This document shows positions 10,874-24,199 of a stretch of 64,000 bases of DNA, one piece after another. The stretch covers positions 1 through 64,000 of the forward strand of contig SAUG01000122.1 of the NCBI GenBank assembly GCA_011316305.1. The letters run 5' to 3'. This DNA is from Rusavskia elegans. Lineage: Eukaryota > Ascomycota > Lecanoromycetes > Teloschistales > Teloschistaceae. The first letter of the stretch is position 1; each line of letters begins with the position of its first letter. The notes under the pieces are model-generated. The model worked only from the letters and a program-made list of their open reading frames with translations. It had not been told where the DNA came from and ran no database searches. Position numbers and translations under genes: made by a program.

Positions 10874-13800
10874 AGATATAGATTTATCTAAATATATTCT
10901 TTTATTTTTAAAAATCTAAAGGGCGTAAAGTTCTAATATAAATATTTAAAAGATTATCAAATTCTATATTGTTTAATACAGTAATTTAATAAACGGTTTA
11001 TCGGAATACTAGTGTTTTTTTAGATTTCTAGCTATAAATCGCGTATACGAAGTTTTTTTTAAAAAGTAGATAGAAAGATATTATTATTATTTTAATATCT
11101 AGCCGCCTAAAAATAGAATTAAATTTATTTTTCCGATATTTAATATAGAAATTAAATATTATAAATTGTTTAATTTATCGAATTTATTTTAGATTAAAAT
11201 ACCTAATTAATATAAAATAGCGAATTTATATAATATCTATAAATATATAAATAGATTCTCTACTATTCTATAGATAGTATCTCAAAATTTTTATTATATT
11301 TATTTCAATAGATATCTATAAATTTAAATTTTTAGTTTGTAAAGATAATGGAATACTATTATCTGTTTTTATATTACTAGTTTAAAATTATATTAATATT
11401 TCGATTTAATATATTAGTTTCTATACAAATTTTAGTTTTTTAATTAAATTATTCTATAATAGAAATATTTTTAAAAATATATTTAAATTTATTAAAAGCT
11501 TTCTAGATATTTATAGACTATTTAAAAAAACTTTTTAAAGTGTCTTTTTTTAATCTCTTTATTAAATCTATTAGAAAAGCTATAATTTAAAAAAATCTTC
11601 TAATAAAATATATATAAAATTTTTTAAAACTTAGAAATATTAAAATATATTTTGAAATTTAAAATATAGGCTAATCTACTACTATTTTAAATCTCTATAA
11701 TTTATATATAGTTATTTTAAATAAACAATAGTTTCTAGAAATATAACTTTTATTTAATTAAATAAAAATTTTAAAAGTAATATATATAACTAGTAGATAA
11801 ATTCGAGTTTATAATACTTTACGAATATATATTTAAAATTTAATTTCTGTCTATAAATAAATTAGAATGATATTAAAATAAACTATATAAAAATTATTAG
11901 AATAAAGTTTTCAAATATTATTAATATAAGACTAGAAGGTTACAGACGTATTAGTAAAATAGAAATATATTATTTAATAGTTGAATTAGCTATATTATAT
12001 ATAAAAAGCTATATTCTATTTATTATAAATTTTAATAAACTATTATATATATATATAAATCGATTCTATTTTTCGGATAAAAAAAGTAAAAAATATTTAT
12101 ATTTAATTATAGTTGTTTTAAATCCTCGGTAGTTAATATAAAACTATAGACTACTATCCGGTTTCTTTACAAATAAAATAGTAGATTAGGTAAAACTATT
12201 TAATAAATGGATCTATTTCTTTTTTGATATATTAGAAAAATATTTCTCTAATTACTATAAATTTATTCTATAATATTTCACTAATAGAATTTTTTCTAGA
12301 AATATTTCTAGATTCAAATTCGATTATATATTTAATTTATTTATAAATATTTAATAAAGTTTTAGAAAATATATCTATAAAATCTATAATTTTAGAAAAC
12401 AATTCTATTTCATTTTAGAATATTATAGATCTATATTTTATAGCTAAACTATCTATATACTAAAGAATAGATTTTATTCTAATAGAATATAATTTAAAGA
12501 TTATGATAATATAGATATATTTTTTATCTTCAACTATAAAAATTACTAAATTTATTAAATCTTTAATATTATAAATTTCGATAATATATTACTATAAATT
12601 TTTAGGAAAAATCTATTTCTTCTAATAATAATATATCTAGATAGTATTATACTATTAGATATTAGAATCGGCTTTATAGAATTTAAAATAATAAAAATTA
12701 TATTATGATTTTATATATCGATATAATAGAACTTAATTTATTAATTTTTAGAGATCTTTTTTCGATTTTCGAAACTAACTTTTATTTTAAAAATCCTATA
12801 AAAGTATATAACGTAACTATCGATGATTTAAATCTTTTTAGAAGAATTATTACTTTTAGATATAATATTTGATTTAATCTATTATAATAAAATAAAATTC
12901 CTTTTAGTTTAATAATCGATAAATTATTAGATAAAGAAATTTTTTACAAAATATTAATATATATCTATAATATAATTATAACAGAATACTTTTACTATTA
13001 TTTAAAATTCAAGATAATAGTAATATCTATTACACTTTTACTTTTTTCGATTATAAATTTTTATTTATTTTTTTTAATTTTCGGCGTATTTAATTTTTTT
13101 TTTTTTTAGTTATTTTATTAATTTGTTTTGGTTTTAGTATCCGGTAAACCAGTAGTTCGGTAAGTAAATCAAATGTTGGTATATTAGTATTAAATATACG
13201 GTAGCAGAAATTATACTCTAGTTTAATTAATATAAATAACGGTTCTTTTTATAGAATTTAAATTTAAATTTGCTTAGTAATATAACGTATCCTTCAACCA
13301 ATAATTTAACTAATATAGAAATTTTTATAAATAATTATACCTTATAGTTATCGCTTCTTTTTCTTTTACTAGTAATATAAACCCTGTAATACTATACTCT
13401 CGCAAGTACTACGATTTACTAAAACCTTTTACGTACGTATATACTTCCGTAATAGCTATACTGTAGCTAAACCAGATGATAGTATCTTTTTATATCCGTA
13501 ATAACTATATCTACTCTCGAAGACACCTATTTTAATTTCGATAAAAATCTCCTTTTTACTACCTTTAAAACGCGCTATCCGATCTCCCTACCGCCTTTTA
13601 ATCTAATCGACCGGGTAAAGCTTCTAGCTATAGTAGCTAGCGTACTAGTTAACCGTCTTAAAACTATATAGATTAAAGAATATTTTAATAGTTTAAAGAG
13701 ACGTTTAAATATTAATTATATAATAAATATAGCCGAGGCGACGGATATAGATAATTACTTCGTAGTATAGTAGATAGATATAGCGGAAATATTAGAAGCT

Positions 13801-15133
13801 GATAATTATATATAACGTCGAGGAAAGACTAGTAGACCGAAGACTGCGAGTAACGAAGTTATATTTATATAGTAGAGGATTCGTAATCGCGAATAAAGAA
13901 GAAAATGGTTAAATAGAAGTAATTAACTACGCTTTAAATCTTGCCTAACGAACTATATACCTTTAGCTGTAAAAATATCTTTATACGTAAAATACAATAA
14001 TCGTTGCGGTATATAACGTTGATAAAATATATATATATGAAAATTCAATATAATTCCAAACAAAAGTTTTTCAAGAAAGTTATTTTTGTTATAGATATAG
14101 TAGATAGCGTCTTTTTTAATAATTTTAGATTATACTAAAATATCGATCTAGATTTTATTTGGATTTCCGCCGTCCTTTATATTATAATTTTTTCTATTTT
14201 TATCTATACTATTTCGGTTACTTCGGCTTTAATTTCTTCGGCCCCGATAATTATTACTACTACTCTCGCTATAAAATTAATTATTATTCTTCGATTTACT
14301 ATTTTTCGATTAATTATTCGATTTAATTTTAAGTTAATTAATAATATATAGAAAATATTTTACTTTAATAGACTATTTTAAAAGATTTTCGTAATTTATA
14401 ATATAATATTTATTATTATAAATAAAAGTTTTTTTCCGGATAGACTTTCGAATTTTAATTTAGAAATAATATATTTATTTGTTTTTTATTTAATAGAATA
14501 TTAAATTCTTTCTATAGATAAATAAAATATTTATTAAATTCTTTAACGGTTTACTTGTTTTTTTTATTTTATATTTTTAAATTTATTTTTGGAATCCGTT
14601 TATCGAATTATAAAATTACTATTAATTCTTTCTAGATATTTATAGAATATCTTCTAGATTAATATTATATTCTATTATATAAATCATTTTTAATAGATCT
14701 TTTATAAAAGCTTTCAAACTATAATTATTAACCAGTTAGATAAAATAGTTTTTATATTACTATTATTATTATTCTATTCGGATCGGTATTAATAAAAGAA
14801 ATCTTTACAGTTATTAATTTAAATAAAAAGCGAATAATAATTATTAAAAAAATTTTTCTTAGATATCAAAATTTTTATTCTTTTCTTTCTAGATTCTTTT
14901 TTAAATCTATTATTATTATGAAAGAGATAGTATTTTATAAGGCTTTTATATTTTATATATTTAAAATCTCGTTTAAATTTTACTTCGCGAATTTATATTT
15001 TTAGAAATTATATTTTTAATGTTTTTTTGATTTATTTTAGATACATTTAGATTTCGTTTAATAAATTTAGAAACTAGAAATAATTTTCTAATATATTACT
15101 AGTCCCCGGATTATTTTATAGAATTTATTATTA
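10874..15133 (-). mobile_element. Ty3/gypsy chromovirus G2, truncated, inverted relative to G1
   Basis: The reverse complement follows G1 from gag (about 3120) to the integrase start (about 7480). Examples are 10985-11200 against 7190-7385 and 13020-13095 against 4220-4290. Read on the minus strand, the tract from about 11300 down to 11150 gives the RNase H end (a block reading FNFYIKYRKNKFNS). Both ends are missing: the left end abuts the G1 LTR, and the right end abuts the MITE-T fragment at 15134. N2 interrupts it within the zinc-knuckle region. No LTR remains. With G1 it forms a large, interrupted inverted repeat. Confidence 0.8.
13120..14079 (-). mobile_element. Element N copy 2
   Basis: It is homologous to 6197-7164 from end to end. 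At the left is TTTTGGTTTTAGTATCCGGT against TTTTGGTTTTAGTACCCGGT, and at the right both copies end in a block of the form CTTYMARGAAAG. It interrupts G2. The flanks GTTATTTT (13109-13116 and 14080-14087) look like an 8-bp or longer duplication. The G1 site begins GCTATTTT, so both insertions chose similar sequence. Confidence 0.7.
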
Positions 15134-15258
15134 CTTTAGAAGACGCTGCTAGTTTCTAGATGGTTTGTTGATTTACTGTTGATTAAAAGTTATATAGTAG
15201 ATAAGATAGATACTCTGTTAATAGTTAAATTTATTAAAATTGCTAGTAGATATTTAAT
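15134..15258 (+). repeat. MITE-T fragment (left end only)
   Basis: It begins after TA with CTTTAGAAGACGCTGCTAG and matches the first ~125 bp of the complete copies at 52807 and 62568. It is cut at about 15258, where copia integrase sequence begins. The left flank is gag of G2, so this is a junction between two retroelements and not a clean insertion. Confidence 0.75.
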
Positions 15259-17445
15259 TATAATAGATACCGTACTTCTAGATATTATTATCTAGAAAGG
15301 TAAAAATATATTAGCTTCTATTATATACTACTAGAACTTTACCCTTTTAAATAAATCCTATATAAATAGTATAAACGAAGTTTATAGAACCGCTACCGGG
15401 GCGGATATAGCTTATATAAAGCTATTAATATTATTTACCTAGAATATAAATCTTATAGAAATCGGATTTAAGTTTAAAAACTTTGGATAAATCGATTCCT
15501 ATAGATATATTCGCTAGTTTATATAAATTCCAGTTATCTAGGTATCTAAGCCAGGCGTACTAGATACTTTCTACCTCTATTAATATTTTAGTAAAGGCTT
15601 ATAAAACTATATCGGATATTAATAAAAATAAAAAAAATAAAAAAGATAAAAAAAAAAAAATAGAAAAAGATTTAGTAGAGCCGCGCTATATAGTATTAAT
15701 ATTTAATAGGAATAGACTTTTATATATATAGATAGTTAATATTAAATCCGGAATACTAAAACTAAAGCTAAAACTATAGTCTTTAATAATTATTTTAGCG
15801 CCTATTTTCTAAACTTATAATATTAAAAGAAAATTAACGCCGGACCCGGAAATATTATAGAATTCTATAAAGCGGTATCTACTATTAATAAAGTAGTTAA
15901 ATATAATAGTATTTTTAGTAATCGGTCGGAAGTTAATAGCGCTATTAATACTAATTATAGATTTATTCTAGATAGATTTTATACTAGATTTAATAAAGAA
16001 ATACTATTAGAAAGTAATATAATAGTTATAGATATAGTCGAATATTTAATTATTAGTAAAATCTAGTTTATTTAATAAGGCCGAAAAGATTATAAAAGTA
16101 AAAATTATAAAGCTAAAATTAGTAGGAGCGGATACTATTATAATAGAATTTAGTAACTTTTTAGATTTAATAAACTTATTTTTAGATTTATTATTTTTAT
16201 AATTATTATTTTTACTATCTTTACTATCTTTTCTTTTACTACTTTTACCTTTATTATTAATACTTTTTTAGTATTTACTACCGCTATTCTTTTATTTTTC
16301 TACTATTTAAGCCTTCTTTAATTTAGAATATAGGCTATAGTAGGTATCTTTTATATAGATATCTCGGTTATAGTAGGAAAAGTAGTCGATTTTAATAACT
16401 CGTTTATTCGGATTATTTATAGATAGGAAAGCTTTAATTCTAGTAGTAATAGACTCGCTATTACTATATTTATAATATTTTTCGCTAATAGTAGTACTAA
16501 TAATTTCGTCTAGAATAACTACTTTCTATTTTCGCTTATCTTTATTAATAATAATAACGTTACTTTAAATAAATAAAGTCTAGAAATAGCTAAAAGCGGT
16601 CCTAAAACCCTAAAAGAATTTTAAAATAAAAAACCTTTCTAAAAAAATAATATCTATAGCTAAAATTTAATTAGTAAACTTATAAAATTTAGCTATATAA
16701 GCTTTTATACTCTTAAAAAAAATTATTATAATAAAGTGTATCTAGCTAGTATCTTTTAAGTATCTAATATAATATCTTTAATAAAGTTTTTAGTATTAGT
16801 ACTATAGGCCGTCTTAATTACTATATAGATATATTTTATCCGTTCTTCTTTATAGTTAGAAGAAACCGGAAATATAGAACTTTTAATAGTAGTTTAGAGA
16901 TTATTAAAAACGAAATAAACTATAATAGCTTCCTCCTAATTTTTATAATCCGAATAGATTTTAAGCTTCGGAACTATATTAATAGGATAGCTAGAATCCT
17001 CTAACTTAATATTATCTATAGGTAATATTATAGGGATAGATATATTACAAAATTTAGTACTAGACTATAGAATACTATAAGGAATAGTATTATAGAAAGA
17101 AGAATCCGAAAGAAAGCCTAGAAGTAAATATCCGGGAAGCGTAATAATTTTAAAGCCGAATAAATTACTCGGGTTTAGAAGTATCGGAAAGGAACTAAAA
17201 GCTATAAAAATATCCGAGTTATCTTTAGATATAATAGAAAATAACTTTAATAGATAGTAATTAGAATCTAGATATAGATAGCTTTCGATAATAAGGTCGA
17301 TTTACTATTAGTTATATAGGAGTCTATAGTTTTTTAAAGGTTATTAGATAGTCTTTAAAAAAATATTATTTAAAATTTTTAAGGTTATAATATAAGCCTT
17401 TAATAATAATAATATAGAAATAGATATAGGATTAAAAATAGGTCA
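15259..17445 (-). pseudogene. C2 integrase start, protease and gag, decayed
   Basis: This follows C4 from about 45290 to 47570. The zinc-knuckle footprint lies near 16330-16390, equivalent to 46350-46404 in C4, and the Lys/Asp-rich segment lies at 16150-16290. Stops occur throughout both strands. The last bases, ATTAAAAATAGGTCA, match the uninterrupted copia sequence ATTTAAAATAGATTA in C4, which fixes the E1 insertion point. Confidence 0.8.
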
Positions 17446-17505
17446 CTTTAAACGGCCTCTTATATATCTAGACAGTCTGTTAACAGTCTTTCCAGTCCAT
17501 ATTTT
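17446..17505 (+). repeat. E1 left terminal inverted repeat
   Basis: CTTTAAACGGCCTCT, then TCTAGACAGTCTGTTAAC, lines up with the MITE-T left end (CTTTAGAAGACGCTGCTAG, then TCTAGATGGCCTGTTAA). Several CA dinucleotides survive here, in contrast to the interior. Confidence 0.6.
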
Positions 17506-18829
17506 ATATAATATAGTACTAAATATCGAGTATAGGTAATACGGATATTATATATATTATAATATCTATTAATATATATCTTATACCACGTTATATTTTA
17601 TTATAACGGGATACTACTATAAATATATATTAAGCGCGATAAAGTTTTAATACTATATCTATGATATATCTATAGATATAGATCTAGAAATATACTACTA
17701 TATAGAAATATTATATTTTAAACTATAGAAAGTTAATTTAAAGCTTACTTACCTTTAATAGTACCTATAGTACGCTTTTTAGATATTATAATAAAGTTAA
17801 AAGATAGTATTTATATTAATTTAAGTTATAATATAATACCTCCTATATACCTACCTAAGTACCTTCCGTTTATCTCGAACCTTTTACTACCGTTATATTT
17901 TTTTTATACTATTCTAGAAGATATTTTAACTATATCCGGAAATCTTATTACTATTAGATACTATAATAATAAATATCGTAAACTACTACCTATCGTCCCT
18001 CTATATATATAATTAATTAAACTAAATTCCTTATATCTATTAGACAGATCTTTTCTACTTATTAATCTATCTATAGAATAAAGCTCTTAAAATAAAGGAA
18101 CGAACTATAAATTTTATAGCTAATTCTTTTATATAGTATCGGAATATCGGAATATCTATATATATTATCGGATAATAATTCTATTAGTAATAGAGGAATC
18201 CCGGAATAAATACTATTCCGGTAAAGATATATCTAATACTACTTGCCTTTACTATAATATCTACTAAATCTATTATTTTCCTCGTATATAGGGTTCTATA
18301 TAGGAAGGCGGTTAAGTATTAGTTTTTCTAGAAATATGAAATAATAATTAGAATTAGAAATAGAAATCGGTATATACTATTTACTATATAAGTTTTTACG
18401 CTAGATATTTACCTATAGGATATTATTAGTATTATCTTATTTAAAGCTCGGAAGAGAGAGTAATATATCTAGATAATATATTCTATTCTTATTCCTCTAT
18501 ATATATTAATTACTATAAGTTTATTAGCTATATTATATTATTTTAATACTCGATATATACTCTACTCCTCTACTATATTTATTTTTATTATTATTACTAT
18601 CTATAGATCCTATATATATATTAGTATATCTAAAAGCTAAAGCCTAAAGATATTCGTAAGTCTATAATAGATAGTAGTAGTTATAATAATAATATAATAT
18701 ACGGAAAGAGGCTTAGAAAAAGGAAAATATCTAAAAAAGAGCTAGACTACTTCCTAAAAAAATCTATTTTTATATCTAATTATTATATTACTAGATAATA
18801 TTTTAGAATAATCCGAAGAGAATAATAGA

Positions 18830-18955
18830 TATTAAAGAAGAAGCTAAAGAAGAAAAAGAAGATAAAGAAAGAAAAAAAGAAGGAAAAGGAAGAGGAAGAG
18901 GAAGAATAGAGCGGGGTAGAAAGAGAAAATATAGGGGATAGAGAAAGATAACTAG
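18830..18955 (+). repeat. Purine-only low-complexity tract in E1
   Basis: A run almost entirely of A and G (AAGAAGAAAAAGAAG type), grading into GGAAGAGGAAGAGG. It could be a decayed Lys/Glu-rich coding tail on the plus strand or a simple repeat. C-to-T RIP cannot act on the strand that lacks C, which may help explain its survival. Confidence 0.6.
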
Positions 18956-18999
18956 ATAGCTATAGAAAAGCTATAATAATCTTACTATTTTTTTACTAA

Positions 19000-21900
19000 A
19001 TCTAAACGCTTTATATAGCTATATATATTCGATAGCCGCCGGGTATCTAATAATAGCCTAAAGGGGCCTAGCTATATAGTAACTAGGCCGTAAACCCGGG
19101 TAGCTAGCTCTATTCTAACGCGCTAGAAGAGGTATAATATATTATATTAATTTATAATTAGACGACGCGTCCTATAGAAAATATTAATAAAAGAATATTA
19201 ATATATAATTTTCGGTATTTATAATATATATCTATAGTAATAACGTTTCGGCAAGATTAGAGCTATAAAAATAGTATTTTAAAAAGAAACCCTACTTTCT
19301 AGATTAGTTATATAATATCTTAATAATTATAACGGATATATAGAAGAATAGTTTATCTCCTATATTTTATTATTATTACTAAAGTATCTTATTATCGCTA
19401 TTACCTATATTTTATATATCGCTAACCTTATATAATTTATACCGCGGTACTTTTTATTATTAGCTAGTAGTATTAATATATTTTAAATTACCTTTTTAAA
19501 AGGCTCTATTAGATTCTCTATCGATATATCTAGAATTATAGCCGATAGGAAAAATAAATTTAAAAATTACTAAAAAAAATTATATAGGGAAGCTTTATTT
19601 ATAGTTTATTTAAATACGTATTTTATATATATACTATATATATACAAGGTATTAAATAGTACTAGATAGATATAAATAAACGTTTAAAAGTACTCGTCGG
19701 CTAGTAGAAGAATAAATATAGTAAAAAGGATAGAAGATATAATATATATTTATTTCTAATCCCTATAATAAAAATTTCCTATACCCCTAGAAGAGTCTAT
19801 AGATTAAAAGTCTATAGATTAAAATATTTAATAATATTAAGTATATTAAACGTATAGGAAATATAGATAGATATCTTTAAAATAATAATAATTCTTATAA
19901 TAACGAAACCCGATTACTTTATAAAGTATCTTTTTAATTTATTACTTCGATAATAGGGAGGAAATATAGGGCCTAGAAAATATATAAAATAGGGACTATT
20001 AGATAGAATATCTATATAAATTAAATATCGAAATCGTAATATAGAAGAAAAATATTACCGCTATATTCTAAAACGTCTTTCCTATTTCTTTTCTGCCGGT
20101 ATATAGAGATAGTATAGTTCTTCTTCGAACCTATACCCGGTAGTCCTATAATATTAACTATTTTAGATAGCTTTATATATAGGATTTATAGAACGGGATC
20201 CTAGTATTCCTCGTTAAAACCCTCGACTATTATTACCCGAATAAATAATATCCGATAAGTACTTAAATAATTATATAAGAAAATCCTATTAATACGCCTA
20301 ATTTATTTATAGACCGTAATAAAATCTCTAAATTTAAATATAACGCGATATTAGAATTTACTAAATAATTATTAGCGTATACTTTTATCTATATACTTAA
20401 ACTCTAATAGTAACTTTTAAGCCTCGACTATAGGATAGAAAATTTTTATAGAGAAAATATCTAATAAATAAAGTAACTTATAGATTTATAAAACTAAATT
20501 TCGAAGACTATTATATACGTATATTAGGTAGAATAATATATAGTTTATTATATTCCTAATTATATACTCTTTTTAAAAGGAAAAAAAAATCGATATCTAT
20601 TATAGTAGTATTTAATCTAACCGGCTATCTATAGTTCCGCTTTATATAGCCTGTTTTTAATATTCTAATAGCTAGCAGCTCCTAATACTTTTTATATTCG
20701 ACTATTTTTACCTTTATTTTCTTAACTTCTATATCTACTTCTTTCTATTCCGAAGTAGATAATAATATATTTAGAAGTAATAAATAGCGCTAGTAAATAG
20801 CTATAACGCTTTATATTAATATCGGCTCTATTTCGTAGAAACCTATAAAAATAAATCTAAAATATTATTATATACTTTCTTTTTAGAGCAGGGGCTTAAT
20901 AATATTATATTTATTAGTTCTTAGAACTTCTAGTTTATAGCTACTATTAGGATTAGCTAATAGTTTAGAAATATTTATATACTTACGAGAACTAGATAAA
21001 TATTAAAATAGTAATATCTAATAAATAATAAGAAAGTATATAAATACTAGAAAATATAACGATACTTATCCTCGCCTATAAATATTATAATATTATTTAA
21101 AGTAGCGTATTTAGTAGTAATATCTATATAATAGAAAGCGATATATATATTAGGGCGATTTTAGATATTAAGGAATATTTTAGCTTTTTTTAAAGTATTA
21201 CTATCGATAATAAAAATCTCGCCGAACTAGTCGATTTATAAAAGAGTCTCTTTATTATAATCGACCTAGTTTAATTCGTCGCGAAAATTAATAGAGTCTT
21301 AATAAAAGGGGAGTAAAGGTATTACTAGTCGATAAAATATAGGGGTTATTCCGCAGTAAAATATTAGAGTAAAAGCTAAAATAGCGTACTTAAAGAGTTT
21401 CTAAAATAATTTCCTATTTTTTTTAAAATACTAATTAAGGTTAGGGCGGTTTATAGAGCGAATTTCTAGAGCTAGAATAATAGTATTATTCCTAGCGATA
21501 TTACTATAATAGTAAACGATATAATTAATAGCGTTAAAACTAAAACGCTTAACTATAGTAGCTTCTAAGGCTTCGATATAATAAGGTTTAATATATTCGA
21601 GTCTTAGCTAAATACGGAAAAAGAAGGAATTAATAATAGATAAGCGGGTATATTCCTATATTCTATAACTCTAGAAGTAATAGAGAGACGATTATAGCTT
21701 AGCCTATAATAATAGAAAGAGAAAACAGCGTAGTTTATAGTAATACTCGTACTAGACTTATAAGGTAAAAATAGCCTCGAAAAGTAACTAAATAGTAATT
21801 AGTATTTTAAAATATTCTAGATAGATAAATAATAAATAATAATCTTCTAAAATTATTTCGAAATACTAGTATATTCGGAATATATAGTATTAAATAGGTA

Positions 21901-24035
21901 ACTACGTATTAAATCGAGTAATAGGATAATATAAATTAAAGGAATTTATTCGGCTCTTATCCTAAAGCTATTAAAGTACGTATTACCTTTAATTTTACTA
22001 GTCTATATTAATTTATCGCCTTTTTTATATTCTTTTAAAACTCTATAATAAGTCCGCCTATTAAAATATATATCGAAAGTTAAATCGGCTTTTTTATTTT
22101 TAGTAATAAAATATTTAAGATAATCTCTATTCGCTAGTAGTAATATTATAGTAGAGTTATTATATTACTATAATATATCGGCTATAAAATAATTAGCGAA
22201 TAGATAATTAGCGACTATATTTAATTACTAGATATTAAATACCTATAAATACCATTATATATATATAGACTAGGGTATTTTAATTATTAAATAGTAGAAT
22301 AATTCTTTTATCGAAACGACTAAAACCAGGCTATAGTATTTAAATAATATCTATAAAGTTACTAATATACGGTCCTAAAGTTGAATAATCGATAGTATAA
22401 ATTAAAATAGATTAAATAATAAAAAGATAAAAAAAAATATACTAAATAGGAATATATTAGCTTTCCTCTTCTTTTCTCGCTAATCTAAAACTATAATAGT
22501 AATATAAATTTCTATTAGAGACCTATATATATTATAGTATACCCCGAATATATCAATAAAGGTTAATAAAGGTATAAATAAGCTTTTTTAAAACGAAAAA
22601 AGCTCTAGTTATAGGCGCCTATACGTTACTAATTCTAATTTTCCTCGGGTTAATAATAATAGCTATAGAGGATTTAATTAAATTATTAACAGAATAATAG
22701 TATTACGAATATCTAATTAAGCGTTATATTTAACTAATAACTTTTTAGTAGACCTTTTAAAGCGATAATCGAAATAAATATCTCGAATTCTGCCTATAAT
22801 ATATCTAGGCGATATATAGTAGAAATTCTTTTCGGCTAGAAATAATTCCTTAGATTAATACTCTGGATATATAAGATTAAACTTTCGATTAATTATAAAA
22901 GAAGCGCTATTATAAAGCTTTTAAATATAGAAGAGAATTAAACTAGTAGCGCCTTCGGCAAAATTCTTCCTAACTATAAAGACGCGGCTAAGATATAGTC
23001 GAGACGCTAGCTAGTACGAATAAGACCTATCTAAATATTATAAAGAGACTATATCCGATAAAAAGATTAGAATATTATTAGGATATCTAGCGAACTCTCT
23101 AGAATATAAATAAATAGATATAAACTAAATTATAGAATAATAGAACTCGGACGGGATATTAATAAAATATTCTATACTAATATATATCTTATTTCTAAAT
23201 TACTAAAATAAAAGTATAACTCGGAAAAATTTAACCGGATTAAAGAAATATATAAACGTTTAAAAGTCTATAAATAACTTTTTTACTTTTTCTTCCTATT
23301 ACTTTTCGGCAGGCGTTATAGTAGGCAGTTTTTCTAGCCTAAGCTTAAAAATATACCGCCGTAATAGTAGAAGTAGAAGCTATTTTTTAAAATACTTTTT
23401 AAATATCGCGACCGATCGAAAAAGGCTATAAATCTTATTAAAATCGTCTAATAGACTAAAAACTTCCATTAAATAGGTATATTATTAGCCTATAATCCCG
23501 GTAATCTAATATTATATCGCGAAGACTATCTTAAATTATAATAATAGTATCTTTAACCGAGTATAGGGAAACTTCTCTAGAACTATAGTAGTAGAACTTC
23601 TATATATAGGAGATAATCTCTACTCGGCCTCTATTACTTTAGGTAGAGTAATATCTTCGGTATTATTATTATTATCGTTATTATCGGTCTTATATTTTTT
23701 ATAAAAATTATTCGACTATAGTAGTATATATTCTAGTAAAAGTATATTTTCAAACTTTACTAGGAATTCCTCTACTTCTATAAATTCTAGGTAATCTTTA
23801 TTATTATTATAGTTATTTAAAATATCGATATAATAGTTATCGGCTAGTATTTTCTCGATAGCTTTAAAAAGTTTATTAGTTATAAATATAGCGCTCTATA
23901 TATAGAATCAGTATAATTCTAATATAAAATAGAGGAAACTTATAAATAATTTAGTCGCGATATTAGTATATAGACGAACGTTTTCTTTATCTATAGCTAA
24001 TAATAGGTTATCTTTATCCTTTTTATCTTTTTTAT
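19000..24035 (-). pseudogene. E1 large transposase-like gene, decayed
   Basis: Read on the minus strand, long frames with protein-like composition persist from about 24030 downwards. Visible pieces: DKDNLLLAIDKENVRLYTNI (23960-24020), LADNYYIDILNNYNNNKDYL (about 23800), RKNFAEGATSLILFYI (about 22950), FGVYYNIYRSLIEIY then REKKRKANIF (22450-22550), and LANRDYLKYFITKNKKADL then FNRRTYYRVLKEYKKGD (22015-22170). From memory of the family, the pattern of a YRN-RSL-GxY block, a basic R-E-R block, a CR-C-like segment and a GRYHxEV-like segment resembles large fungal Plavaka/CMC-type transposases. Exact ends and introns are not visible. Confidence 0.5.
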
Positions 24036-24199
24036 CCTATTAATTTAGCTACTATAGAAATCTTTCTTATAGTAACGGTATATATTATATTTACGATAAC
24101 TATTCTATAAGCCGCCTTCGCTTCTATATAGGCTATTCTAGATTACGGAACTAGGAAGTTAAACCGGATAATAATAAATTATATAGTTATAGGTAGTAT

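Noticed and set aside
6197..14079. N1 and N2 as the two LTRs of one element
   Set aside because: They are direct repeats of similar length, but each has its own target duplication and interrupts a different chromovirus copy, and they share homology up to a T-rich edge. They are separate insertions.
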